Of a stretch of DNA of 64,000 bases, positions 1 to 12,627 are shown in pieces (positions within the stretch are counted from its first letter, which is position 1; the number at the start of each line of letters is the position of its first letter). The notes below the pieces were generated by a model, which was not told the origin of the DNA, searched no databases, and saw nothing but the letters and a program-made list of their open reading frames with translations. Made by a program: the position numbers and the translations under genes. Location of the stretch: NCBI GenBank assembly GCA_012845835.1, contig JABAKD010000004.1:10799022-10863021 (forward strand), read 5' to 3'. The stretch is from Undaria pinnatifida (taxonomy: Eukaryota > Sar > Phaeophyceae > Laminariales > Alariaceae).

Positions 1-266
1 AAAATAGTTCAACTTTATGACAGGGTAGGGCTCCACAAAGAACGTGCCTAATGTTGTACAGCTGTTACAAGATAGCAAGGTGCGAAGCACCCTCCACCCC
101 CTAGTGCTGCCAAAATTCAACATTGTCCTTTATGGTCTACTCCAAAGTCGCATGTCCCCAAAAGCTGGGTACAGCGGTAAAGTGGCTAAATACAGCATGG
201 CAAAACGCAGACCCCGCTCCACCTCCCCCACGAATTAACAACGCGTTCTAACCCAGCCCCTCTTAC
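1..266 (-). other. Intron after exon 23 (continues off the left edge)
   Basis: This stretch begins with the donor GTAAGA. No coding pattern, repeat or other feature was recognised in it. Confidence 0.6.
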
Positions 267-3200
267 CAGCTCCTGCACAGCGTCGCCACGGAAAATTGTC
301 CACGCTGCCTGTGCCGGCTCTTCCTCGCCCTCCCCAGCAGACCCCACTGCATCCTTTCCCCCCCCACCCGCACCCCCACCAGCCGGCGTGAGGGAGCGAG
401 CGGCGGCCGACGCGGGGGGACGACCGCGCCCCCTTCCCCTAATTTTGACCAACGCCTCCTTATCCAGCGCGCCCACATACACGGCCCCCGGGTCACCCCG
501 GAAAGTGATGTACACCCTCCCGTCACGGTCCAACCCTAAGGGTCGGCTAGCGGGGGACAGCTTCCTCCCCCTCGCGCGTAGCTCCCGCGCCCTCTCGGCC
601 GCCTGCGCTCTCCGCCACTCGCGATGCTCGCGAGCAATTCTCGCTTCGTTCTCGCGGGCGGCTTGAGCCGCGGCCGCCTCTGCGGCCGCCTCCGCAGCCG
701 CTGCCGCGGAAGCGGCAGCAGCCGTATCAGCGGCAGCTAGCGCCGCTGCCGCCGCCGGCGATATCCCGGCCGCAGTCGCCGAAGCCGCCGCTCGCGTTGG
801 GGTCGAAAACGGGCTGGTGTAAGCGCTGTGGGAGAAAGACGAGGAAGAATGTTCATCCTTGCTTCCAGCGCCGCTGCTGCCGCCACCGCCGCCGCCAACA
901 GGAGAAGGAGCGTCAGGGGCGTAGTAGGCGGGTGGGGCGCGGGCTCTCCTCGACCTTCCTTGCCTGGCACTAGGGGCCCTCGTGGGTAATACCGAGGGAG
1001 GCGACCGCGATTTCGCTACAGATTTCGATCCAGGCTTCACTTCGGGCTTCACTTCCTCGTTTTTTTCTTCCGAAGTGGGGTCAGTACCGGGGCCGGTGGG
1101 GGTGGCGGTGTCAGTGGAGGTAGGGTTACCGGCAGCAGCATCGGCGGAGGCGGCGCTTTCACCGCCATCGCCATCGATTGCGCCAGATTTGGAAGTAACC
1201 GCGACCGGGCTCTTCTTCGGCCTACTCGGCGTTGGCTCAAACGCGGGTGTCTTCTCCTTCCTCGCCCGCTTAGAGCGTCGCCACGGCAGCATGCCACCGT
1301 CCTCACCTCGTTGCGTCTTTTCCGCCATCGCCGCTTCCTCCTCGGCAAGTTTCGCAGCTAACGCCTTATCTGCCTCCTCCTGGGCGGCTTTAGCGGCTTG
1401 CTCCTCAGCAATCTTGACGCTGTCCTCAGAGGTTTCTTCCATGGGTTCCTTTGGTGCTCCTTCAGTGACTGCCTCAACGGCGTCTCCGGCTGCAGCGGTT
1501 TTATTTGCTTGTTCCTCAGCGCCCGTGGCGACATCTTCCGTGGCTTCCTCCTTCGCTTCCTCCGCCGATCCCTTAGTGGCTTCCTCGGCACCCTCCCCAG
1601 CGGCTTCTTCACCAGCTTTCCCGGTGGGTTTCTCTGAGGCTTCCCCAGTGGTCTTCTCGGTGGCCTCCCCAATCCTTTTCTCAGTGGATTCCACAGTAGT
1701 TTTCTTGCGAGCTTCCACGGTTGCTTTCTCAGTGGGTTTCTCAGATCTCTCGGGTGATTCCTCAGTGGGTTTCTCGGAGGCGTTCTCTGGGACGTTCTCG
1801 GGGGATATTTCAGGAGCTTCCCCGGCAGCAACGGCAGCGGCAGCGGCTCCCACGTTGTCGTTGACATCGTCTTCCGCAGGTTCTGCGCGCCCCTCTTCCT
1901 CTTCTTTGTCCTCTTCCTCGTCCTGCGCCGTCTCCTGATTCCGCGCTTCCTCCTTCCCCTTGTCTTCGTGCTTATTTGCCTCTACCCTCTCTCCCTCCTC
2001 CCCCTCCACTGCTTTCTTCTCCTCCCCGTCCGCCTTTTCCACTGCCGCCTCCTCCTCATCCTCCTCTTCCATCTCGTCCTTCTCCACTTCCTCTTCCCCT
2101 TCCTTGGCTGACGCTTTCTCCTCTCCTTCCTCTTCCTCCTCCTCCTCTTTCTCCTCCCCCTCTTCCTCTTCCTCAACTTCCATCGCGTCCTTATCCGCTT
2201 CCCCCGCGGAGCCCTCCTCTTCCTCCCCCCCTTCCTCGGATGAAGCCTCCTCCTCATCCTCTTCCTCCTCGCCCTCTTCCGTCGACGACGCCTCCATTTC
2301 CTGCACCGAGCCCCCCTCCGCCTCCTCCCTCTCCTCTCCCTCCTCTTCCTCCTCCCCCCCCTCCTCCTCCGCCTCCTCCGCCTCCTCCTCCTCCTCCTCC
2401 TCCTCCTCCTCCTCCTCCTCCTCCTCCTCCTCCTCCTCCTCCTCCTCCTCCTCCTCCTCCCCCTCCTCCTCCTCCTCTTCCCCCTCCTCCTCCTCCTCCT
2501 CTTCCCCCTCCTCCCCCTTCGCCGCCTCTGTTACTTCCTCATCCATCGCATCTTTCTTCCCCTCCTCTCCCTCCTCCACATCCTCCTTTCCGTTCGACGA
2601 CTTAGGCGAGGCTTTGTCACAGTCGGCAGACGAAGTGCTAGCGTCAGCGTTCGCCTTCTCCCCACCCTCTGCCTGCTCCTTGCTGCCCTTCCTGTCACCA
2701 TCCCCACCCTCACCGCCCTCTCTTACAACATCAACGCCGCTGCTGCCGCTCTTAGTGCCACTGCCACCGCCACCGCCACCGACGTCGCCGCCGCCAGCAG
2801 CGCTGCCAGATCGAGTTCCCCCCCGGAGCCCCACAGGCCTCACCTTAGCCTTGCCCTTACTGATACCACCCTCCTCCGGCGAGGCACCCTTACTAGCACG
2901 CGCTCCGCCGCCGCCACTTCGACCAGCGCCAACTGCTGCACCTTTCCTTCGCGCCGCGGCGGGGGTAGACGGGGTCGCCCCCGCCGGTGGCACAGCCGAG
3001 GACGGAGAGAAAGACACCGGCAATGAATTGCCGCTACCGCTACCGCTGGCGCTACCACTACCCCCGCTGCTGCCGACGGGCGCTGCGCCGGCTTTTGGAG
3101 AGGCGTCACCACCATCACCACTACCCTCACCGCCAACGGGAGGGGTTGACGCTCTCATAGCCTTGGCCCCGTCCCCCGCGGCATCATTTTCTGCTGCGGC

Positions 3201-5093
3201 GTCTCCCTTTTCCGCAGGCTCGTCCTGCACGGGGGTGGTCGCACCGCTGGAGGTGGGGGTGCGAGGGCGTTTCCTGGACGAGAGGCCACCACTTTCTTCC
3301 TCCCCTAGATTCCGGTAACGCAACCACCTAGAGAAAAGTGCGCCGATGCAACGCGCAGAGGAAGTAGAACACGAAAAAGGGGGGGAGTGGGGCAGAGAAG
3401 GTGAGCATCCCGTCCGGTGGAGGCGGATTAGCAGCAGTAACAGTAGTAGCCAACAACGACACCGTCGCCACATCAATACCGACAGCAAACATCCACAAGA
3501 CCAACACTAACACGAAGGCCAACAGTGACGCCAACACGTCCACCGATACCTAAACCTATACGAGGTATCGACATTGGCAACGACATGGACAACAATTTCC
3601 AACATCACTACCAGTCCCCTCACCCCTAACACCAAACGCCAGGAATAGCGACACCAACACCGACACCAACAGCGACAACGACGACAACACTGTCACCTAA
3701 AGACCAGCCTCATCACGAGCGAAGTAACATTAACACCAACAACGGCACCAGCACCGACATCGACACCAACATCACCAACGTTACCGATACCAACACCAAA
3801 AGTGACAACGGCACCGACTCCAACAACACAAACACCAACACCAACACCAACACCGCAACCCCCGCGGTCGCCACACCAACACCGGCACCAACGCCAACAA
3901 AGACACCAACAACTAACACCGACGACCAAACTATCAACACCGACGCCAACATTAGTACCAACACCGATGCCAACATCAGCACCAGCACAAACAGCAACAG
4001 CAACTCTACTAAAAGCAGCAACATCGACGTCCAACACCAACAACGACACCAACACCCACGCCAGCACCAACACCAACGCCGACACCAACACTGACAACGA
4101 CGCCATCGTCATCACCAACGCCGACACCAACCCCAGCACCAACGCCGACACCAATACACACCAACATCCACCCCAACCTCAGCACCAACGACGATACCAA
4201 CACCAACACCTAAACCAATGCCAACACCAACGCCGACAACGACGCAACACTCCTCGCCAACACCGACAGCAACACCAGCACGAACACCAGCAAACATCAA
4301 CACCGGCGCCAACACCAACATCAAAACTAAGCCAACACCAACGGCAGCACCAAACCAACAATACCGCCAACACCGACAACCGACATCAACACCAACACCG
4401 ACACAAACAGCGGTAACACCAACACGAACACTACAAACGACACCGACACCAGTACCAACCCCAACGACCACACCAACACCAACACCAACACCAACACCAA
4501 CACCAACACCAACACCAACACCCACAACGACATACACCAACACCAACACCAACACTGACACACGAAACAGTAAGACAGTCAAAACCGCTGAAGCCGTAAC
4601 TCAACGAGAGGCAGTAAAACCGGTGAACCCGCTAAAGACGTCACTCAATACAAGGCAAATATCGTTCAAGCCGCTGAAGCCACCACCCAACACGAGACAA
4701 GAAAACGTGTGAATCCGGTGAAGCCGCCTCCCTTTCGCCCACCTTTGATAGCAGCTCACGCACAGCCCGCGCGCGTAGTGTTTCCGGTCCGGGTGCGTGC
4801 AGCTGAAGTCTTGCGCGCGGCGCGGCGACCTGCGAACCATTAGACGATAACGTCGACGACAAATCAACGGCAATGTCAACGATGGAAGCGACACCGACGT
4901 AAGCAACGAACACAAAAACAAAAACATAGTATCAACGCCATCACCATCACCACCGCCACCGCCACCGCTACCAGCGCCAACACAGACACACACAGCCACC
5001 GATAGACAGAGACACCGACACCACAGACACAGACACAGACACCGACACCGGCACCGGCACCGACCCCGACCTCGTCCCCGACCCCGACCCCGT

Positions 5094-5124
<31 letters not shown>

Positions 5125-5287
5125 AAGGGCACGGACACGGACACGAAAACAGACACGAACACAAGGAAACGGACGCGGACACGGACGCGAACACGGGCGC
5201 GGACACGGACAAGCACATGGACGCCGACACGGACAGCGACACCGACAGCGACACCGACACCGACACCGACACCAACACCAACACCGA

Positions 5288-5331
<44 letters not shown>

Positions 5332-8300
5332 AGGACACCGACATCGACAAGGACACCGACACCGACCCCGACCCCAACACCAATACCAACAACGGCAACA
5401 ACGACAACAAGCACAGCCGAAACGGCAGGCATCCGCTTCTCGACGGTGCTCCTGCCCGGAGGCGGACAAGGTACATTGACAATATGCAACTACTTGACAA
5501 ACTTCGAAGGCCCTGAGAGGCCTCCATTTTTTTCGCTTTCCACGATAACTTCAAGACATTCTCCTCTCTGGACGGCTGAGCGGGCTCGGAGGTCTTGAGC
5601 AGCGCTTCTCAGCGCCAATTTTTTCTTTTCAAAGTTCAAGTATATATAAAAATTCAAGTTTGAAAAAGTCTTTTTTTTTCTCAAGTTGAATTTTAAACTC
5701 CTGTTTTTTGGGATCATACTACCTGGACACCGCCTCCTCTCGCTACTTGCGGAACGGTTCAGCTTTTCTTTGATTTCTTCCTTCCCGTTCGAGTAGTGCC
5801 TTGTTAGTTGCAAGAAGCGTTCATTATACCAGAAGAGGTCTCATCCTGATGATTTCACAATTTGGCTCTAAACATCATCATCTCAGCTCAGCTCCGCCAA
5901 GCAGCGCCCAGCAGCGCCAGCTCAGCAGCGTACGTAGCGTTAGTTCAGCAGCGCAGCGCCGTGCAGTGCCGTTCCCTGGCGTGCCCTGGTGTGCCATGCC
6001 GTGCGGTGCGGTACTGCTGTGCGATGCTGTTCGGTGTTGTTATTTGAAGTGTCATACCACCGGTACTACTGCTGTAAGTACCAGGTACTGTATGTTGAAT
6101 CACAAAAAAATGCTCTCACAACTCAGCTATAGCTCAGCAGCGCAGCGCCGTGCGGTGCTGTACGGTGCCGTGCCTTGCCCTGCGGTGCTGTGCCGTGCTG
6201 CGCTGTGCTTTCTTTCGAACACAGCAGTACCGGGCATCATGCGACGCCCGATACCGACCGGTATGTATGCATGTACTTGTGCACTCGTCATTTTTTCGCT
6301 TCCTTCATTTGATTGTCTTCTCTCAGACCGATGACACAGGAAAGCCGATAGTTTGGCCAAATAGTTTCCAAACTTTTTTTGGCGGTTATTTGCTGAAAGA
6401 TTCCGGGTAACGTCGCTATGGGAAACAAAAACGATCAAAATATTTCTTTTCTGGCTCTTTTTTGTCATGCGGTCCAACACGTCAATTTGTCTATTTTTCA
6501 TCAAGCCTTATTCAACGTTGTCCAACAAACACGATTGACCTTCATCGCCAGATAGAGACAAACCATACTCACTGCTCTTCGCTTAGGACAAGGCCACAAG
6601 AATGTAGGTGACAGCGCTTGAGAGTTCATCTCGATCCATGCACTAGGGCGTCAGCGGTTGCTTGTGTTGTCCTGTGGTCTTCCGTCACGTCCTCTCAAAC
6701 TTATGTTTTTTGCCCGTTGGGATACGATAGAGCTATTGTCTGAGTTTTCTACACCCCAGCCGCCAAATGTGTTTTTAACAGAAGCCTGATCGGCGCCCGC
6801 CACAAATCACCGGCCGTAGAGTGAGCGCTGTACACCAAGGGGGGGTCGGAGCCCTTAACGAGCTCGCCACGTTCAGAGTTCACGACGCTGTCGTTGATTT
6901 CGTCTGAAGCAGTGTGGAGAACACGAAGTTACGCCGCGTCTAATCCAAGATCTGCTTGAGAAATAGTTGGCCAAGATCGCCGTTGGCTCTAGAACATCAT
7001 CAGCTCAGCTCAGCTCAGCTCAGCTCAGCTCAGCTCCGCCCAGCAGCGCACAGCAGCGCCAGCTCGGCAGCGTACCTAGCGTTAGCAGCGCGGCGTCGTG
7101 CAGTGCCGTTCCCTGGCGTGTCTTGGTGTGCCATGCCGTGCGGTGCGGTACTGCTGTGCGATGCTGTGCGGTTTCGTTATTCGAAGTGTCATACCACCGG
7201 TACTACTGCTGTACGTACCAGGTACTACATGTTGAATTACAAAAAATGCTCTCACAGCTCAGTTCAGCTCAGCCCAGCTATAGCTCAGCAGCGCAGCGCA
7301 GCACAGCGCCGTGCGGTGCTGCACGGTGCCGTGTCTTGCCCTGCGGTGTTGTGCCGTGCCGCGCTGCGCTGTGCTTTCTTTCGAACATACAGCAGTACCA
7401 GGTATCATGCGATACCCGGTACCGACCGGTATGTATGTACGTATGTGTGTACTCGTCTTTTTTTTTTCATTGATTGTCCTCTCTCAGTCCTTGCTCAGTC
7501 CTCCTTGCCCCCCCCCCGAAAATTACACCCATACTCGCGATCAGAACGTGACATCGCCAACAAGCACACACAACAAAGCACAGCGCAATCAGCTCTGCGT
7601 ACAAAGAAGCTCTTGGCGTTATCAAATCGCTAGACGCACAAAATCATGGGCCTCTTCTTTCTGCCGCCTTCACGCATAGTTGTGTTCGTGCGTAAGCGCA
7701 GCGGGCGGCGCCAGCCGCCCGCGGAGCGAGCCCTTGTAATAACATGCGATCCATGAAAGGAAAAAAGCACGAAACATAAAAACCAACGAACAACGCTCAT
7801 GAGAGGCTTGACTTACTTGAGCATCGGGACAACGTCTCCCTCGAACCGCTGCCTCTCTGACATGCTGCTAGCCTGCTTCTCCGAAGCCAGGGCCTCCGTC
7901 TCAAACCTTTGCACGCGTTCTTGCAAGATCTGTGATAGACCATTACATGGGAGGAGAGTTTATTATGAGCGAGTGTGAGAATGCATCAAACGAATGTACG
8001 CTTTTTACGAGCGAGTGCAAAATTCTAATTTACACCGCGCCAACTACGATGAATAGGAACCCCATTCGAGTGGCTGTTACGATCCACCTCTCGGTATCGC
8101 CTCCATCCTTACCTGCAATTGGTGCTTACCGGTCAACCGTACTACCGCCAATCACAGCACCAACATCCGTTACTCCCCCCCTTCCCCAAACCTCACTCCA
8201 GCTCCCACTCCCATCCCACCTCATCGTTGTTCTTTCTTCTACCAGGGTATGCTTTTTTCTCCTCGGACTTGGACACGATCCGGTTTCCTTGGTGTTATGC

Positions 8301-11300
8301 GGTGTACTCACTTTCAGTTGCGTATCTTGAAACGTATGCACCAATTTAGGTCTTCGGGGCCCGTTTTTTCTTGTTTTTTCGTGTGGTATTCTTCCACTAC
8401 AGAGCGGCTGGAGCCTGTTTTGTGACCAAGGACTTCATTATGGCGATGATGATTTAATGTGAGAACAACAACAACCCCACACCACCTATCCTCCCCTCCC
8501 CCGCCCCCCCCTTCCGCCCCCCACCTACCTGCAAGTGCTCCTTAATCGGTCCGGTAGACACCGCCATATCGCACAGCCCGCGGAGAAGCCGCGTCCTCTC
8601 TTTCGGGGTAAACACAGCATAGCTTTTGCTCCTCAGCAGAGAGGCCAGGGCAAGCGACTTAGAGTCCAGCGTATCCCCGCTCGTACCGTAGCCCGCGCCG
8701 CTCCCCCCCTTGCTGCGGCCCGCGAGGGTCACATCTTCTGCCGGTGGGCTGACGACGCACTTCCCCTCTAGTTCTCCAGTCTTAGCTTTCTCGAGCTCAT
8801 ACGGGCTCAACGGCAGCATTCTCTCAGCACAACTGTAAAGGAGCTGGGGTTAAAAAAAAAGCAGAAGGTGAAACACTGGTAATCTAGTATAAATGGATAG
8901 TTGGTTTTGTTAGCTTGTTGGTTGATTGATCTTATGGGGTTGATTGGTTAGTTGGGATGGTTGATTTATTGAGTGAATGTTTGGCTGGCTAGTTCATTGG
9001 TTGGTCAACTGGCTGATTGATTGATTGATTGATTGATTGAGTGATTGATTGATGGATCGATTGATAGATTGATCGATCGGTTGGTTGGTTAGTTATTTGT
9101 TAGAAAGTAATATATCGCCATCTCCTCTCCGCCCCTCTTCTCTCCTCTCTGCGGCTAAAGCTGCGACGCTGGAAAAAAAATGTCGACGACTCTCCGAAAC
9201 AGGAGTGTGGTGTGGGGATTTACTTTTTTAGTCGTAGATATACTTCAACTTGGCCCCGGTGGTATATTGAGCTCGACCCGGCTGGAAAAAAGAAGTATGC
9301 GGTCGAGTCTCTAATTTACCTCAAAACGTACCAGGTACCTGGTATGCAGTACGCGATGCCACTAGAAAAATCAAAACGCCGACAAGGAAAATTCCGCGTC
9401 CGTCCCGGGACCTCACCTGCGACTGCTGAAGAGCGACCTCTAACTCCTCCAGGGTCATTCTCTCCTCGTCCCCGTGAGCGTTCACGAGCACGTACCGCCC
9501 CCCAATCTCATCCCAAGTCGAAACAACGGCCTCTCGCACAACGGTCGCCGCCTCCCCCTTCCTTCTCCTTCTTCTCCTCCGCCTTCTCCTCCTCTTCTTC
9601 TCCTTCAACTTCTCCTCCTTCTCCTTCTCCTTCTCTCCCTCCTCTCCCCCCTCCCCTTCCTCCTCCGCCTCCTCCTCTTCCTCTTCTTCCTCGGACTCGC
9701 TGTCGCTCTCGTCCTCATCATCACTACTCCCGCCGCCACTACCACCACCACCCTCCCCCGCAGACGAAGAACTTTCCTCACTATCACCAGCATCCTCATC
9801 CACAAGACCGCGTCGCACAATCAACCTCGCCACCACCGCCCCCAGCAATTCCGCGCGCGGCACCTTAATTGTAGGACCGGTCGGTACAACCATACCCTTT
9901 GAACCATTACCCCCCGAACCATTCGCCGTTGCGCCGCTTCCCCCCGAATTTGCACCGCCTCCGCTACCCCGGGGCGATCCCGAGCCCTTCGATTTACTAA
10001 CGGCACCCCACCTCTTACTGTCTCCCGTTTTCGAGCCGCCCTCCCGGCTAACAACCGGAGGCACTTGCCACTGAGGTGCGGCGGCTCTCCATCCCCCCCT
10101 TCCCGTGATGCGGTTAGGGCTAGCGGGGGTTTCCGGCGCTGTTGGCTTTATTGGCGTCCCGTCACTCCTATCGCGGAGGGCCGATTTCCTCGGAGAGGAC
10201 ATCGCTCCGTTCGCGACAAAGGCCGCAGGCGCAGAACTAGTGGCACCAAAAGCACCCGACGGTGGACCGTGGCGGGAGGAAGACGAGGACGCGGGGTTCA
10301 CCCACAAGTTAGGCCCGGCCGCCGGCCCGACCCTCCCGTCTGAACCAACCGCGCCGCTTTCACCGCCGCCGCCGCTGCTGCCTCCACGATACCCCCCCGA
10401 AGATGCGGCATAGCCCGCATTCGGCATGCCACGCCCTTCCCCGGGCGAAAATTGTTCCGCCGCAGCCGCCGAGTTCGACGCGGTCGAATTACGTCGGGGA
10501 AACGCAACCGACGAAACCGTCGCGGTTCCCGTTGACCACTCAGTGCCACGACGGCCAGAGCCATCCCTAGCAAGGTTCCCAGTACCACCGTTCACGGGGT
10601 TCCCCCGCTCATGTTCCAGAGAACCCACGTTGCCCCCGTGACCCCCATCCCCCACGCCCCTTCCGTGAGAGTCCCCTCCGCCCGCCCCCGGCTCCAACCG
10701 CTGCTCCAACCGCTGCTCCCCCGCCCCCTGTTTGCCATCAGAGTCGACGCCTTCCTGCGACCATATAAACCCGTGTTTGCCATCAGAGTCGACGCCTTCC
10801 TGCGACCATATAAACCCGTCTTTCCCGATGGTCCTACCTAGCCTATCGGAATTGGGGTAGCCCGGGCCTTGCTCCAGGGGTGCCCCTTGGGGGTCTAGGG
10901 GTGCCCCCCCTTGGGAATGGCCGAACGCGCCCGCCCCGTCCTGACCGACCCCCCCATCGTCTGCCACGGCTAGTAAGCCTTGCCGTCGAGGGTCTCGCTC
11001 CCCCCGATAGGATGCCCCGTAGTATCCGCCCCCGTTTCCACCTTCATCGAAAAAAGCTGCAGTGGGGGCTTGTCTCGATGCATCCGCTGCTGCTGCGGCT
11101 GCCGCCGCCGCCGCTTTTGCTCCGCCAGATTTTCGGAACAGCGGGGTCTGAGGTAAGCGCAACATCACCAAAACGGGCGGGGGGTAGGAGGACGGGGGGG
11201 GGGGGGGGGCGGAAGGCATGTCAGGGGGTATCATCGCCCTAACAACGTACATGAAGATGGCTCAGTCTACGCCAGCTTATCTCAACAGCGAGATCTGTAG

Positions 11301-12590
11301 TTTGCGGGTGCAACCATCACCAGTACGGCCGCGTGGAGGGGAGGAAACAACGTCAGGGGGTGCTTGTCTGCATCACAATGCACATGGACGCAAGCGGCCT
11401 ACCGCGTAACACAAGAAATATCAACACCCTGTGAAGATTTTAGAAAAAAAAAACATCGTAACAAGACGAGCGCACACAACGAAAATGGCGGTGTTGGACT
11501 GTCCACGTCGACTTATTTTCACAAGGCGGACAGGTCATCGATCCCCACTTGATCTAGGTATTTCAGCAAGATCCATATGGTCTAGCTCATGGTCCAGGGT
11601 GGGAGCGGTACGATCTGCATGACCTAGCACATGCTTCCGGGGCTGGACCTGTAATCCACTTACACGGACCCTGCACAATATCTCAGAACAGCACCTATAG
11701 GATCTACTGTAGATGATCTGTACAATATCTGTGGATGATCTAGATCGTGATCTGTCCGAGGTTGTGAAGCATTTCCATATATGCACCGCTCGGCGTTTGC
11801 ACCTTCCCCGGTGTCGACAAAATCGGCTTGGAAGGTCGTCGGAGGGGGTGCGTGATCTTGCGCATCATACGGTACGTGGCTATGGCGGATTTACTGTTAA
11901 GCGAAACGACGGGCGTCCACGAAAGTACACACCACTCCACACTGACGACAAAAAACGTCGCACTACACCGACCACGCCAAACCGCATACCAAACCGAATT
12001 ACCCGCCACTCGGTCTCCGTAACTATCCGTCTGCGTGTCTCATATATATATATATACATATGTCTCTCAGCAACCCCCTCCCGCGCCTCATCTCTATACC
12101 CGATATCCCTCGCTCGCTACTCCACTCCCTCTCCCGCACCCATGCCCATCACCCACCTCGTCAAACTCATCACCGAACTTCTTGGCAACCCTCTGCCTGC
12201 CGGTGCGCCTGGAGACCTCGCCACCACCACCCCCGCCCTCACCGTCTGCACCTCCACCCCCAGCTCCACCCCCACTCCCAGCCCCACGGCCTTCCGTACC
12301 ACCTGCGGCTTCCGTTCCGCTTCCAACGATGTAGCTCTGACTTCTCCCGTTTCCACGGCCGCCGCCACCGGCACCGAACTCTCCACCCTCCCCACCCCCA
12401 TCCCCGCCACCTCCACCGCGGAAACCCTTGAAAGGGGAAGCTGGCGGGGTCGAACCGCTGAAAAAGTCAGACGCGTGAGAGCCATTGGCCCCGCAGCCAC
12501 CACCGTCGCCGCCGCTGCCGCCTGCATTTCCGTGAGGGAAAGCAAGCATGTCCTGGTGTTGCTGTTGCTGCTGCAGCTGCTGCCGCCGCC

Positions 12591-12627
<37 letters not shown>

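Noticed and set aside
1960..3318. Long plus-strand Ser/Pro open frames, and similar ones at 23,675-25,543, 982-1,938 and 34,709-35,969
   Set aside because: They are antisense shadows of the Glu, Ala and Gly-rich exons on the minus strand; no start context, splice logic or family match.
5220..5340. CRISPR-like regular spacing in the hexamer arrays
   Set aside because: Units are 6 bp with no unique spacers; simple microsatellites.
3693..5554. Long Val/Gly/Cys or Thr/Pro open frames in repeat arrays (also 18.2-18.7, 21.0-21.7, 26.7-27.3, 59.8-60.5 kb)
   Set aside because: Any 6-bp periodic array without stops is open in several frames; there is no other coding evidence.
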